Positions 8,553 through 17,809 of a stretch of DNA of 64,000 bases are shown here, piece by piece. A program made the translations under genes and the position numbers. This DNA is from Ligilactobacillus agilis DSM 20509 (lineage in GTDB: Bacteria > Bacillota > Bacilli > Lactobacillales > Lactobacillaceae). Positions within the stretch are counted from its first letter, which is position 1. The number at the start of each line of letters is the position of its first letter. Below the pieces are notes generated by a model, which worked only from the letters and a program-made list of their open reading frames with translations, was not told the DNA's origin and made no database searches. The stretch is from assembly GCF_001436215.1 (NCBI RefSeq), contig NZ_AYYP01000019.1, positions 1 to 64,000 of the forward strand, written 5' to 3'.

Positions 8553-8867
8553 CTATAATTTGGCCACTTCTAGCGAATATGACCGGTGTTCTTTTTTCTT
8601 AGCGGGACAATACAAGACCAAAACATGTCCAATTGTTTGTACCACTTGAATTTGACTGTGCGCTTCAATAAATTCCTTTACTTCAGCCACTTCCACCATC
8701 GTATTTTGTAATAAATTAATTTTTAATAACTCTCTTTTTTCGATTGCATCTTCAATCTGTTTGAGCCAGTTGGCACTAAGACCATCCTTTCCCACTTGAA
8801 ATAAGGGCCGCATCTCGTGTGCTTGACTCCTTAGATACCGTTTTTGTTTTCCTCTTAATCCTGCCAT
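8553..8867 (-). CDS. yhbY: RNA-binding protein YhbY (CRS1-YhbY/CRM domain)
   Basis: A 104-residue single CRM domain that binds pre-50S particles and probably acts in 50S assembly. The start has the family hallmark LRGKQKRYLRSQAH, and the GxxG-like loop is seen as QVGKDGLS. Two ATGs are adjacent (8870 and 8867); AGGAGG lies 6 nt before the second, which I prefer. It follows yqeH closely, as in B. subtilis, so the two are one transcription unit. Confidence 0.93.
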   Translation of the reverse strand: MAGLRGKQKRYLRSQAHEMRPLFQVGKDGLSANWLKQIEDAIEKRELLKINLLQNTMVEVAEVKEFIEAHSQIQVVQTIGHVLVLYCPAKKKEHRSYSLEVAKL

Positions 8868-8878
8868 CATTTTCCTCC

Positions 8879-9997
8879 TTAAATCATCGCCCGTCTTAAG
8901 ACAACTGCAACTCCTTCAGGAGCCCAGCCTGCCACAACGGTTCCTGCTTTAACCGTAATCCAACCTAAACCAGCAAATACTAAATCACTTTTAACATCAA
9001 CCTTAAACTCAAACCTCACTAACTTAGGAAATTTGGCTAACTCATCTTTACTTGGTGGAGCTAACAATTCCCCTGCGTGCTTATCATAAAAACTAGCCGC
9101 ATTTTGCGTCTTGGTTCTGTGAATCATTAAATTATTATCTAGATAAGCAACTACCCCTTGCTTAGGTCCTGCTAAATAATCAAACCGCGCTAACGCCCCT
9201 AAAAAGAGGGTTTGGCCTTCATTTAACTGATAAACCTTAGGCTTGATTTCTTTTTGGGGACTAGCTAATTTCAATGTTTTAGCAGACAAGTAGTGGGCCA
9301 TTTGGTGACGGTGAATAATCCCTGGGGTATCAATTAAATCATGTCCATCGCCAAAGGGAATTTCAATCCGATCTAACGTCGTTCCTGGGAAGCGTGAGGT
9401 GGTAATTAAATCACTGATGCCCGTTTTTTGCTTGATAATTTGGTTAATTAATGTCGACTTCCCGACGTTAGTAACACCCACAACGTATACATCTCGCCCT
9501 TGCCGGTACTTATCAATTAAGGCTAACAACCGGTCAATCGAATGGTTTTTCTTAGCACTTGTCAAAACAACCTCTAGCGGCCGTAACCCTTGCTTATTGG
9601 CTTCTTGTCTAACCCAATCTTGCAACTTAGAGCGTTTTAAAGACTTAGGCAACAAGTCTTCCTTATTTCCCACCATCAAAACGGGATTATTGCCTACGAA
9701 GCGATGCAGACCAGGAATTAATGAACCATTAAAATCAAAAATATCGATTACGTTTACTATTAAGGCGTCTGCTTCGCCAATACGGTTTAATAAGGCCAAG
9801 AAATCATCGTCGGTTAAAGAAACATCTGCCACCTCATTATAATGTCTCAACCTAAAACAACGTTGGCAGTAAACTTCATTGGTATCTAAAGCTTTTTCCA
9901 AAGCAGATTTCGGTGTAAACCCTGGTTGGTTCTTATCCACGGTTTGAACCTTTGCCCCACAACCAATACAATATAAAGCTTCATTTAATTCAGTCAT
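8879..9997 (-). CDS. yqeH: Ribosome biogenesis GTPase YqeH
   Basis: Circularly permuted GTPase for 30S subunit assembly. The 372 residues begin with a zinc-finger region (CIGCG at 11-15 and CQRCFRLRHY at about 44-53). The G motifs follow in permuted order: G4 GNKEDLLP, G5 TSAKK, G1 GVTNVGKST, G3 DTPGI. The C-terminal half is the treble-clef/RNA-binding region of the family. The ATG at 9997 overlaps the yqeG stop by 8 bp, showing the conserved yqeG-yqeH coupling. Confidence 0.95.
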   Translation of the reverse strand: MTELNEALYCIGCGAKVQTVDKNQPGFTPKSALEKALDTNEVYCQRCFRLRHYNEVADVSLTDDDFLALLNRIGEADALIVNVIDIFDFNGSLIPGLHRFVGNNPVLMVGNKEDLLPKSLKRSKLQDWVRQEANKQGLRPLEVVLTSAKKNHSIDRLLALIDKYRQGRDVYVVGVTNVGKSTLINQIIKQKTGISDLITTSRFPGTTLDRIEIPFGDGHDLIDTPGIIHRHQMAHYLSAKTLKLASPQKEIKPKVYQLNEGQTLFLGALARFDYLAGPKQGVVAYLDNNLMIHRTKTQNAASFYDKHAGELLAPPSKDELAKFPKLVRFEFKVDVKSDLVFAGLGWITVKAGTVVAGWAPEGVAVVLRRAMI

Positions 9998-10523
9998 TTA
10001 GTGTATGCCCCCAACTTTCCTTTAAGTCACCTTGTTTTAGTAATTGCTTTTTCACAATTTTTTCAATCCCGCGATTAATCCGTGTATTCCACGCATCAGT
10101 TTGAACGATTGGCTTAACTAATATACTACGAATGTTAGTATGGTTAGCAGCAGCAATGTCTGTTAAGACTTGGTCACCCACCAGCACCAATTCACTATCT
10201 TGCACGTCAAATTGTTTCTTCGCCAGCTTAATGCCACGTCCTAATGGTTTTAGGGCCCGGGAAATAAACGGCAAGCCAAAAGGTGCCACCGCCTTTTTTA
10301 CCCGCTGATGATTGTTATTAGAAACGACCACCACCGGAAGTTCGGCCTTCTTCATGACCTCTAACCATTCGCGTAATTGGGGGGTGCCCAAAGGATTATT
10401 CCAGGCAATCAACGTATTATCTAAGTCAGTTAACACTACCTTAATTCCCCGCGCCTTTAATTCTGCCGGTTGCAAATCATAAATTGACTCTATCATCCAA
10501 GTTGGTTTGAATTTGTTAAACAT
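9990..10523 (-). CDS. yqeG: HAD-superfamily phosphatase YqeG (subclass IIIA)
   Basis: A 177-residue HAD phosphatase. The catalytic motif DLDNTL (Asp nucleophile and Asp general acid, about 33-38), VVSNNN (motif II), a lysine/Arg loop and GDQVLTDIAAA (motif IV) are present. The family is related to mitochondrial phosphatidylglycerophosphate phosphatase, but the physiological substrate of YqeG in Firmicutes is not settled. It heads an operon yqeG-yqeH-yhbY-nadD-yqeK-rsfS and probably further genes, from the promoter at 10580-10609. Confidence 0.9.
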   Translation of the reverse strand: MFNKFKPTWMIESIYDLQPAELKARGIKVVLTDLDNTLIAWNNPLGTPQLREWLEVMKKAELPVVVVSNNNHQRVKKAVAPFGLPFISRALKPLGRGIKLAKKQFDVQDSELVLVGDQVLTDIAAANHTNIRSILVKPIVQTDAWNTRINRGIEKIVKKQLLKQGDLKESWGHTLND

Positions 10524-10579
10524 CCTTCCCTACTAGTCACTCAAACTAGCTTTTCCTTCCTAAAAATTTATCTTTCTTA

Positions 10580-10609
10580 ATTATAGTTGATTATTTACAA
10601 AATAGGCAA
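10580..10609 (-). promoter_or_regulatory. yqeG operon promoter
   Basis: Minus-strand TTGCCT (10609-10604), 18-nt spacer, TATAAT (10585-10580), about 57 bp before the yqeG start. Confidence 0.65.
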
Positions 10610-10639
10610 CTTATCCGCTAACCTATTAAGAAATTCTCA

Positions 10640-10679
10640 CCTAAAATAAAAGAGCCATACCATTGCTGGCACAGCCCTT
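10640..10679 (-). terminator. rplT terminator
   Basis: An 11-bp stem with several G-U pairs around a GCAA tetraloop (10651-10679), followed on the minus strand by TTTTATTTTAG. It ends the infC-rpmI-rplT transcript. Confidence 0.75.
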
Positions 10680-10697
10680 TACCTTATTAACTAGTGC

Positions 10698-11057
10698 TTA
10701 TTTTGCTAAAGCCTTCTTAGCTTCTTCAACGATTGCAGTAAATGCAGCTGCATCGTTAACTGCAAGGTCAGCTAACATCTTACGGTTAACATCAATTTCA
10801 GCTAACTTCAAACCGTGCATTAACTTGCTGTAGCTAATATCATTCATACGTGCTGCAGCGTTAATCCGTGCAATCCATAATTTACGGAAGTTTGACTTAG
10901 TCTTACGACGATCACGGAATGCATATTGGTATGACTTCATTACTTGTTGCTTAGCAACCTTGAATTGAATATGCTTTGAACCGCGGTAACCTTTAGCTAA
11001 TTTTAAGACGCGCTTACGACGTTTACGCGTAACTGTTCCACCTTTAACACGTGGCAT
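10698..11057 (-). CDS. rplT: 50S ribosomal protein L20
   Basis: A 119-residue basic early-assembly protein of the large subunit and the autogenous repressor of this operon through the leader at 11959-12088. The usual N-terminus [16 protein letters not shown] and the [23 protein letters not shown]-binding helix are present. The ATG at 11057 has an AAGGAGG site. The gap of 117 bp to rpmI shows no further gene. Confidence 0.98.
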   Translation of the reverse strand: MPRVKGGTVTRKRRKRVLKLAKGYRGSKHIQFKVAKQQVMKSYQYAFRDRRKTKSNFRKLWIARINAAARMNDISYSKLMHGLKLAEIDVNRKMLADLAVNDAAAFTAIVEEAKKALAK

Positions 11058-11174
11058 GTGAATTCCTCCTTAAAAGTAAACAAACAATTTGTCTGTTTTA
11101 GCCATCTCATTGGGCTAGATAATCTATAACTGTGCTTTCTACTGGCACTACAGTGTAAAACGAACAATGAAAGT

Positions 11175-11375
11175 TTATTTCATTTGGGAAAGCATTTGCT
11201 TGATACGTTTCATATCTGAAGCAGATACCATTGATGCCTTGCGCAATTGGCGACGTTGCTTCTTAGTCTTACCGTGGAAACGGTGTGATGTGTAGGCGTT
11301 TGAACGCTTCAAACCACCATTTCCTGTACGCTTAAAGCGTTTTGCTGATGCGCGGTGTGTCTTTTGTTTTGGCAT
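11175..11375 (-). CDS. rpmI: 50S ribosomal protein L35
   Basis: A 66-residue basic protein of the large subunit. It starts [18 protein letters not shown] and has the family block [20 protein letters not shown]. Good ribosome site (AGGAGGAAG). Middle gene of infC-rpmI-rplT, so it is controlled by L20 through the leader upstream of infC. Confidence 0.98.
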   Translation of the reverse strand: MPKQKTHRASAKRFKRTGNGGLKRSNAYTSHRFHGKTKKQRRQLRKASMVSASDMKRIKQMLSQMK

Positions 11376-11406
11376 GATACAATCTTCCTCCTAGATATTT
11401 TAGCTG

Positions 11407-11922
11407 TTATTTTTCAGCCTTAGGTGCGAGCATTAAGAACATGCTACGCCCATCCATTTTTGGTTTTGATTCAACAGTGGCCACTTCTTTTGTCTCCTCT
11501 GCGAACCGATTAAGAACGTCACGACCAATTTCCTTATGGGTAATCGCCCGACCCTTAAACCGAATCGAAACCTTAACTTTATCACCCTTAGCAAGGAATT
11601 TTTGTGCATTCTTCATCTTCGTATTGAAGTCATTCGTGTCAATCGTTGGGCTTAAGCGGACTTCCTTAACGTTAACCACTTTTTGCTTCTTCCGAGCTTC
11701 ACGCTGTTTCTTCTGCAACTCAAAACGATACTTCCCATAATCCATGATCTTGGCAACAGGCGGCTTCGCTTTGGGTGCCACTAACACAAGGTCTAAGTTA
11801 GCTTGGTCTGCTAACTGTAATGCTTCTTGCTTGGTTTTTACCCCAAGTTGAGAACCATCAACTGCTATTAAACGTAATTCGCGTGCGCGAATACCGTCAT
11901 TCACCATCTTATCAACTGCTAT
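11407..11922 (-). CDS. infC: Translation initiation factor IF-3 (apparent AUA start)
   Basis: IF-3 keeps 30S subunits free and rejects wrong start codons. The N-domain [14 protein letters not shown], the basic linker ([13 protein letters not shown]) and the C-domain ([13 protein letters not shown]) are present. The first ATG is at 11907, but the only ribosome site, GGAGG at 11936-11932, is 24 nt away from it. Nine nt after that site lies ATA, giving [10 protein letters not shown], which matches the extra N-terminal residues of other IF-3 proteins that start at AUU. I therefore place the start at ATA 11922 (171 residues). A non-canonical codon lets IF-3 limit its own synthesis. Confidence 0.93.
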   Translation of the reverse strand: MAVDKMVNDGIRARELRLIAVDGSQLGVKTKQEALQLADQANLDLVLVAPKAKPPVAKIMDYGKYRFELQKKQREARKKQKVVNVKEVRLSPTIDTNDFNTKMKNAQKFLAKGDKVKVSIRFKGRAITHKEIGRDVLNRFAEETKEVATVESKPKMDGRSMFLMLAPKAEK

Positions 11923-11958
11923 GGCGTTTCACCTCCAAATAATCTCAGAGAAAATGCA

Positions 11959-12088
11959 GAAAAAAACGGGCATCTATCACTAGACGCCCGCACTAATCCG
12001 TTTTTATCGGAATTAATTTCAGTTATCCTTGCCCAGGAACTCACTTATTCCTTAGGCGAGAAGCGGGAGCCTCTGCTTTTTTCTCAAC
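11959..12088 (-). promoter_or_regulatory. L20 leader (r-protein attenuator) of infC-rpmI-rplT
   Basis: The minus-strand leader between the promoter and infC carries the recognisable L20-leader core, AGAGGCTCCCGCTTCTCGCC (about 12078-12059). It ends in an intrinsic terminator: stem GGGCGTCTAG/CTAGATGCCC-type (11990-11967) and a T7 run (11966-11960). In the known system free L20 stabilises the terminator form and stops transcription before infC. Assigned by pattern, not by a covariance search. Confidence 0.85.
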
Positions 12089-12094
12089 TTTTAC

Positions 12095-12124
12095 ATAGTA
12101 ACAAAGATTACTAAGTCTTGTCAA
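12095..12124 (-). promoter_or_regulatory. infC operon promoter
   Basis: Minus-strand TTGACA (12124-12119), 18-nt spacer, TACTAT (12100-12095). The predicted start near 12088 is just before the L20 leader; the -35 box lies between the thrS stop and the leader. Confidence 0.75.
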
Positions 12125-12127
12125 GGC

Positions 12128-14074
12128 TTAATTTTCTTTTCGTGAGTATGATTCGATATCGCGACTCAACATTGCCATAAAGTCAGCTTGACTCATAGCT
12201 TGAGTTTGTTCTTCACCATACTTACGTACAGTTACAGTTTCTTCGGCCTTTTCGTTATCACCAACTACTAAAGTGTATGGAACCTTATTAACTTGCGCTT
12301 GCCGAATCTTGTAACCCATCTTTTCGTTACGATCATCGATTGAAACCCGAATATGGTGAGCTGCTAACTTACTTTGAAGTTGCTTAGCGTAATCGAAGTG
12401 TAATTCATTTTTAACCGGGATAATTTCAACTTGCTTTGGTGCCAACCAAGTTGGGAAAGCCCCCTTGTAAATTTCGGTTAGGTAGGCTGTGAACCGTTCC
12501 ATTGTTGAAACAATTCCCCGGTGAACCATAACTGGGCGGTGTTCTTGCCCATCGGCCCCAATGTATGATAGGTCGAAGCGTTCAGGTAATAAGAAGTCCA
12601 ATTGGATGGTTGACAATGTTTCTTCGCCACCCAAAGCAGTTCTTGTTTGCACGTCAATCTTAGGACCATAGAATGCAGCTTCACCTTCTGCTTCAAAGTA
12701 TTCTAAGCCCATATCATCCATAGCAGCTTTTAACTTGCTTTGAGATTTTTCCCACATTTCGTCGTCATCGAAATACTTTTCAGTATTTTCTGGATCCCGG
12801 TAACTAAGACGGAAACGATAGTCAGTGATATCAAAGTCATGGTAAACTTCTGTCATCAGTTGAATCAAGGTCTTAATTTCATCTTCGATGTGATCTGGTT
12901 CGATGAAGTCATGACCATCATTTAGCGTCATTTCCCGCACACGGGATAAACCAGTCAAGGCCCCGGATTTTTCATAACGGTGCATCATCCCTAATTCTGC
13001 GATTCGAAGTGGTAATTCCCGGTATGAACGCTTGTGGTGGTTGAAGACTTGAATGTGAGATGGGCAGTTCATTGGCCGTAATTCAAGCATTTCACCATCA
13101 CCCATATCCATTGGTGGGAACATATCTTCACGGTAGTGGTCCCAGTGGCCGGATTGCTTGTAGAGATCTAAGTTAGCTAAAACTGGAGTATAAACGTGTT
13201 GGAAGCCCCAAGCTACTTCTTTATCGATGATGTAACGTTCAATTGCCCGTCTGATTGTAGCACCGTTAGGCATCCAGTATGGCAATCCTGCCCCAACCTT
13301 AGGGTCAACAAAGAACAAGTCCAACTTGTTACCGATTACCCGGTGGTCACGTTCACGTGCCTCTTGTTGCCGCACTAACTCTGCATCCAAGTCTTTTTGC
13401 TTCAAGAAGGCAGTCCCATAAACCCGTTGAAGCATTGGATTACTTGAGGCACCCTTCCAGTAGGCACCAGCTACTGATAAAATCTTAAAGACCTTAACAG
13501 CCCCTGTCTTTTCAAGGGTCACAACATTAGAGAAGTCTACAAAATCACCTAACTTCTTACCAATTACTTGACCTTCTTGTGCTTGTTCTTCAACCAACTC
13601 TGTTTGATAAGGGTCACCAGCTACTAATTTTAACGCTTCTTCTTTTGAGTAGCTGACTGTTTCAATCTCTAAGTTAGCCTTTACCAATTCCTTCATTTTG
13701 GCTTCAATTTTTTCAAAGTCTGTTTCTGCCACTTGGCCTGCTTGGTTATCAGTATCGAAGTAGAAACCATGTTCAGTTTCTTGACCTTGACCAAAGTGCA
13801 TTTCTGGATAAAGTTGCTTTAAAGCGGCAGCTAACACTTTAGAAGCTGTATTCCATAAAACAACTAGCCCTTCGTCAGAATCCTTAGTGATAATTTCAAG
13901 CGCTCCATCTTCTGTTAAGCCTGCTTGGTAGGCAACTAGCTTACCATTGTACTTACCAGCTACTGCCTTTTTGGCAAGGCTGATTGAAATTGACTCAGCA
14001 ATTTCTTTAGTTGTAACACCAGCTGCAAATTCTTTGACAGCACCATCTGGAAAAGTTACTTTAATTTGTCCCAT
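12128..14074 (-). CDS. thrS: Threonyl-tRNA synthetase
   Basis: Charges tRNA-Thr. The 648 residues run as an N-terminal TGS domain (1-65), the editing domain (about 66-230, with zinc/editing residues HGFYFD and related blocks), the class II catalytic core (about 240-540, motif 2 region [15 protein letters not shown] and zinc ligand cysteine in [10 protein letters not shown]) and the anticodon-binding domain (PKQVEIIPV to the end). It is full length. The ATG at 14074 has an AGGAGG site. Expression is controlled by the T-box upstream. dnaI lies before that T-box. Confidence 0.97.
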   Translation of the reverse strand: MGQIKVTFPDGAVKEFAAGVTTKEIAESISISLAKKAVAGKYNGKLVAYQAGLTEDGALEIITKDSDEGLVVLWNTASKVLAAALKQLYPEMHFGQGQETEHGFYFDTDNQAGQVAETDFEKIEAKMKELVKANLEIETVSYSKEEALKLVAGDPYQTELVEEQAQEGQVIGKKLGDFVDFSNVVTLEKTGAVKVFKILSVAGAYWKGASSNPMLQRVYGTAFLKQKDLDAELVRQQEARERDHRVIGNKLDLFFVDPKVGAGLPYWMPNGATIRRAIERYIIDKEVAWGFQHVYTPVLANLDLYKQSGHWDHYREDMFPPMDMGDGEMLELRPMNCPSHIQVFNHHKRSYRELPLRIAELGMMHRYEKSGALTGLSRVREMTLNDGHDFIEPDHIEDEIKTLIQLMTEVYHDFDITDYRFRLSYRDPENTEKYFDDDEMWEKSQSKLKAAMDDMGLEYFEAEGEAAFYGPKIDVQTRTALGGEETLSTIQLDFLLPERFDLSYIGADGQEHRPVMVHRGIVSTMERFTAYLTEIYKGAFPTWLAPKQVEIIPVKNELHFDYAKQLQSKLAAHHIRVSIDDRNEKMGYKIRQAQVNKVPYTLVVGDNEKAEETVTVRKYGEEQTQAMSQADFMAMLSRDIESYSRKEN

Positions 14075-14100
14075 TCTGCTTCCTCCTAGAATTGATAAAT

Positions 14101-14325
14101 AAAAAAGTCCCTAGCATCTATTGATACTAGGGACGTCATTAACGTGGTTCCACCCGATTTTTAAGGCTAGACTAAGCCTAACCTCCTCAAGTCCGTTGTT
14201 AACGGGTTCGACCCGGCCCAACTTTTCATTGGGCTCTTAAAATAAGAGCGGCAAAAAATTTACTGCGAGGTTTTCAGTCACGCCCTCGCTCCCTGCTTAA
14301 ATTTCATTTAACTCTTACACGATTT
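14101..14325 (-). promoter_or_regulatory. T-box leader of thrS
   Basis: The minus strand has the T-box core GGGTGGAACCACG (14155-14143), which reads the uncharged tRNA end. It is followed by a terminator stem of 11 bp (14134-14107) and a T6 run (14106-14101). A Stem I-like hairpin GCGAGG/CCTCGC lies at about 14289-14264. Threonine specificity is inferred from the gene. A possible ACC specifier sits in GAAAACC near 14270, but I could not fix the fold by eye. Confidence 0.88.
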
Positions 14326-14368
14326 AACTATATTTAAGCACTATCTAAAAAAGATTGCAAGCTTAAAT

Positions 14369-15292
14369 TTACTTTTGTCTACGATTAGGCCCCTCTACCA
14401 AATACTCACTAGCCAAAAAGCGGATTCGTTCCATGATTCTGCGCGCCTTGACAGGCTCTGCTTCCCCCCGGTTATTGACCGTTAAATATTCACTTTCCAG
14501 CTGGGCCATCGCTAGGTTAGAACTAAAAAAGGTTGGTAGCTCTTCTTGCATACGGTATTGGAGAATAACCCCTAACACATCATCACGCAACCAAGAACTA
14601 AGCTGTTCTGCCCCAATATCGTCTAGCATTAATACCGGTGCTTTTTTGATTTCATCAATTAGCTGCTTAGTGTTATTTTCACCAATCGCACTTTTTATTT
14701 CAACCGCAAAGGAGGGAAAATGAACCAAGGTACTTTTAAAACCATTAGCTGCTAATTCGTTGGCAATCGCAGCTAATAAAAACGTTTTGCCCACGCCAAA
14801 TTTCCCTTGGAGATACATTCCCTTATGAAACTCCTGTGGTTGTTCTTGATAGGCATCAATAAAAGCTAGCGCCGCCATTAAAACGTCTTGGCGCTTGGTT
14901 TGATCATAATCTTCGATACGTGCCCGCCTAATACTCTTAGGCATATTAATTGTTCGCACTCGCGTCTGTCTAGCTAATTGTTCCCTTTGAGCTAGCAATT
15001 CAGCCGTTGGTACATAGTTAACCTCTATCCTATGCTGCGAAATCATTAAACTAGGTGAATAACCCGGCATGGGAATTTCTTTTCCCTGGGCAATATTTTC
15101 CTTAATTTTAACGTACTCGTATAGTTTGCTAGCACTTCTTTCGATATCTTCTTGGGTCAATTCAGCCCGGTGTGCTTGCAGAAAAGTTTTTACATCAGGG
15201 TCTGCTAATGCTTTAGTGACTAACTTCTGGTAGCGTTGCCGCATATCAGTCGTCCTCATTTTCTCCTGCAATACCTTACCTACATTTTCCAC
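14369..15292 (-). CDS. dnaI: Helicase loader DnaI (no cysteine-type zinc site)
   Basis: AAA+ ATPase that loads the replicative helicase DnaC at the origin and during restart. Walker A GKFGVGKT and Walker B VLMLDDIG lie in the C-terminal half. I choose GTG 15292, which has GAGGTGA 5 nt upstream and gives MENVGKVLQ, matching the DnaI N-terminus (307 residues versus about 311 in B. subtilis); an ATG at 15328 would overlap dnaB. The N-terminal domain of B. subtilis DnaI binds zinc through Cys and His. This protein has no cysteine at all, so that site is lost or replaced. Confidence 0.93.
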   Translation of the reverse strand: MENVGKVLQEKMRTTDMRQRYQKLVTKALADPDVKTFLQAHRAELTQEDIERSASKLYEYVKIKENIAQGKEIPMPGYSPSLMISQHRIEVNYVPTAELLAQREQLARQTRVRTINMPKSIRRARIEDYDQTKRQDVLMAALAFIDAYQEQPQEFHKGMYLQGKFGVGKTFLLAAIANELAANGFKSTLVHFPSFAVEIKSAIGENNTKQLIDEIKKAPVLMLDDIGAEQLSSWLRDDVLGVILQYRMQEELPTFFSSNLAMAQLESEYLTVNNRGEAEPVKARRIMERIRFLASEYLVEGPNRRQK

Positions 15293-15302
15293 TAGCCTCA
15301 CC

Positions 15303-16682
15303 TCAACTTTCCGATTTCTTCTTAGCATTAATCTTAGCCATTAACTGCTCAATTTGCTTACTCTTAGCCGGGTCATCAGGCGTGTCCTCTTCTTGATAAT
15401 CAGGTTTTGCCCAAGCTGGTAAGCTCTCCTTTTGAATAACCCGTCTTTTAACTGGTTGAAACTTCGTTTGCTTAGCTTGTTTATCTTTACGTTGATAAAA
15501 ACTCCTTACCTGTCTAATAGCATCTTCGGGATTGCTAATTTGTTTTTTAGCCCAATCTGCCGCAATACTTTCAAAATTAGAGCCAAAGTAAGGTTTATTT
15601 TGATCCGACAATAGGTAGTGAATCAAAATGTTAATCACCGCATTAGGTAGGCTTTGTCGTTCGACTAAATTTTGAACCAAGTAGCGCTCATTTTTAGTCG
15701 CAAAGGTACCCATGTCCGCCTTTAATTTCTCTAAAAATTCAAGGGGTAAGTAGGCCCGACAAGCTGCTATTAATTGTAAATCTTCAGTGGTCATTCCACT
15801 ATTATCCACCTTGGCAGGCGGTGCCACTTCTGTTTGGATACTGGCCTTTAAATTTAACCGACTCTCAAACTGCTGGCTAGCTAATTGCTTAAATTTCAGC
15901 AAGTCAACTTGCCCTGTTTGGACATTGGCCGCCTGCTCTAGCAGCTGCACTATCTGTAACTCATCTAAGCCATAAAGGAGGTGGACCGTTTTTAGGGCAT
16001 CATAGTGCTCTACTAATACCTGGGCATTTATAAAGGATTTAGTCAATAGTTGCTGTAAGAACTGCTTGTCTAGGTCATCTTCTAAATTAGCAACCACCTT
16101 ACTTGCAGCAACTTTTTGCCCACCAATCACTTTGGGGGTATATAAATTATCTGTCTGTGTTAACTTATACACCTCTAATAAATTTTTGGTGATTTCCACT
16201 GCCTGAGGGTGGTTTAGTTGCTTAGGATTGTACTTTCTTTCGAGTTGTTCAAATTGTCTTTGCCCCACCGTTTCCAACAGCAAGGCGGCCATCAAATCAT
16301 CAGTAAAAAAGCTCTGCCCCATCAATGGTTGTTGGACTTCGTAGATGTAGAGCTTGCCTAAAGAATCCTCTTGCATATAAGTTTTCAAAAGGCCTAGGGC
16401 CTCTAACTTAATGCGTGCCTCATAAAAAGTTGGTAAATCTACACCTAGGTTCACCAGTAATTCTTTATGCGCCTTGCGCTTAGACAAAAGTGGCTTATAA
16501 TCAACATTGGCGCTCAAAAAGGCATACACCCCGTAAGCACTTACCCCCATTAATGGCTGGTACAATGGTAATGCCTGGCTGACCATTTCTAGATTCAACC
16601 AGGTCTTAGCCGTTATTATAAAACCGGCTTGCACATCCAAGTCTTTCCAGCCGGCAACAATTTCACGCCCGCTCCTTAACAT
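15303..16682 (-). CDS. dnaB: Replication initiation and membrane attachment protein DnaB
   Basis: Gram-positive DnaB (not the helicase), which with DnaD and DnaI loads the helicase at the origin and ties it to the membrane. The 459 residues have an N-terminal winged-helix DDBH1-type region (about 10-110) and a C-terminal DDBH2 domain (about 300-400) with the YFGSNFESIAADW block typical of DnaD/DnaB proteins. The tail is charged. dnaI starts 11 bp after its stop and nrdR ends 24 bp before its start, the standard nrdR-dnaB-dnaI order. Confidence 0.92.
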   Translation of the reverse strand: MLRSGREIVAGWKDLDVQAGFIITAKTWLNLEMVSQALPLYQPLMGVSAYGVYAFLSANVDYKPLLSKRKAHKELLVNLGVDLPTFYEARIKLEALGLLKTYMQEDSLGKLYIYEVQQPLMGQSFFTDDLMAALLLETVGQRQFEQLERKYNPKQLNHPQAVEITKNLLEVYKLTQTDNLYTPKVIGGQKVAASKVVANLEDDLDKQFLQQLLTKSFINAQVLVEHYDALKTVHLLYGLDELQIVQLLEQAANVQTGQVDLLKFKQLASQQFESRLNLKASIQTEVAPPAKVDNSGMTTEDLQLIAACRAYLPLEFLEKLKADMGTFATKNERYLVQNLVERQSLPNAVINILIHYLLSDQNKPYFGSNFESIAADWAKKQISNPEDAIRQVRSFYQRKDKQAKQTKFQPVKRRVIQKESLPAWAKPDYQEEDTPDDPAKSKQIEQLMAKINAKKKSES

Positions 16683-16706
16683 CGCCTCTACCTTCTTTAT
16701 TAATTA

Positions 16707-17168
16707 TTAATGATGCTCTCTATCCATCAATTCATTTAATTCATCAGCAAAAGCACGCATATCCTTAAATTGGCGGTAAACACTGGCAAAGCGAATATAG
16801 GTTATCTCGTCAACATCTACCAAGATATCCATTATATACTGTCCAATTGCTTGGCTAGAGATTTCGTTTCCCCCAACTGCTCGGACCTTAGCTTCAACTT
16901 GATCAACAATTTTCGTTATTTCATCCATGCCAACAGGCCGTTTTTCAGCCGCCCGCATAATCCCCCGTAAGATTTTATCACGACTAAACTCTTCACGCGT
17001 TCCATTTCTTTTAATTACTAGTAATGGGATTACTTCAATTCGTTCAAAGGTTGTAAACCGATAACCACACTGTTCGCATTCACGGCGCCGCCGAATAGCA
17101 TGCCCATCATCAGCGGGCCGACTATCTACTACCCGTGAACTATTATTATGACACTGGGGACACTTCAT
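16707..17168 (-). CDS. nrdR: Transcriptional repressor NrdR
   Basis: Represses ribonucleotide reductase genes when dATP is high. The 153 residues have a zinc ribbon (CPQC at 3-6 and CEQCGYRF at about 31-38) followed by an ATP-cone (VIKRNGTREEFSRDKILRGI onwards). Length and domain order are standard. The start MKCPQCHNNSSRVVDSR is diagnostic. No ribonucleotide reductase gene lies in the window, so the target genes are elsewhere. Confidence 0.97.
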   Translation of the reverse strand: MKCPQCHNNSSRVVDSRPADDGHAIRRRRECEQCGYRFTTFERIEVIPLLVIKRNGTREEFSRDKILRGIMRAAEKRPVGMDEITKIVDQVEAKVRAVGGNEISSQAIGQYIMDILVDVDEITYIRFASVYRQFKDMRAFADELNELMDREHH

Positions 17169-17208
17169 TGTTCCTCACCTCAGTATTAATTCTTAAAATT
17201 TATGCAAA

Positions 17209-17808
17209 TCAGCATAAAGCTTCTATCTTAAGCCATTTTAGCACTTGTTGATAGGTTTCAGCAACGCTTTTAGAATTGTCAATTAAAACATCCGCTAACT
17301 CATTACGCTTACTTGCTGGCAACTGGTTAGCAATTCTTTTACGAGCTTCAGCTGCGCTTAGATTATCCCGCTTCATTACCCGTTCAAGTTGCAACTTGCT
17401 TGGGATTGTTACTACCATTACTTTGTCACATAAAGTCTGATATCCTGTTTCAAATAGAAGGGGGATATCTAAAACAACCAGTTTAACTTGGGCTTTTTTA
17501 GCTGCCTCTATTTCACGTAAAATCTCTGCCCTAATTAGCGGCCCGGTAATGTCGGTTAGTGCTTTGAGCAATTCCCTATTGCTAAAAACTAACTTACCTA
17601 ATTTCTTACGGTCTAATTCACCGCTAGCAGTAAGAATTTCTCCACCAAACTTAGCTACAATCTGCTTTAAGCCACTACTCTTTTTAGCCACCACCTGCCT
17701 AGCAATCAAATCAGCATCTATAATCAAGGCACCATTTTGGGCTAAATAAGCACTAACAGTCGATTTACCACTGGCAATTCCACCGGTTAATCCTAAAATA
17801 TAAGTCAT
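17209..17808 (-). CDS. coaE: Dephospho-CoA kinase
   Basis: Last step of coenzyme A synthesis: phosphorylates the 3'-hydroxyl of dephospho-CoA with ATP. The P-loop GLTGGIASGKST (about 6-17), the DADLIARQVV substrate block and the lid region (RVMKRDNLSAAEARKRI) are present. 199 residues, normal length. Its ATG follows the mutM stop almost directly (1 bp between), so it is co-transcribed with polA-mutM as in most bacilli and lactobacilli. Confidence 0.96.
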   Translation of the reverse strand: MTYILGLTGGIASGKSTVSAYLAQNGALIIDADLIARQVVAKKSSGLKQIVAKFGGEILTASGELDRKKLGKLVFSNRELLKALTDITGPLIRAEILREIEAAKKAQVKLVVLDIPLLFETGYQTLCDKVMVVTIPSKLQLERVMKRDNLSAAEARKRIANQLPASKRNELADVLIDNSKSVAETYQQVLKWLKIEALC

Positions 17809-17809
17809 T

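Noticed and set aside
9399-9842. 147-codon plus-strand frame opposite yqeH
   Set aside because: Antisense shadow; no ribosome site or known motif, and yqeH motifs on the minus strand are complete.
12478-12696. 72-codon frame inside thrS on the same strand
   Set aside because: Alternative-frame shadow of the conserved ThrRS catalytic domain; no ribosome site.
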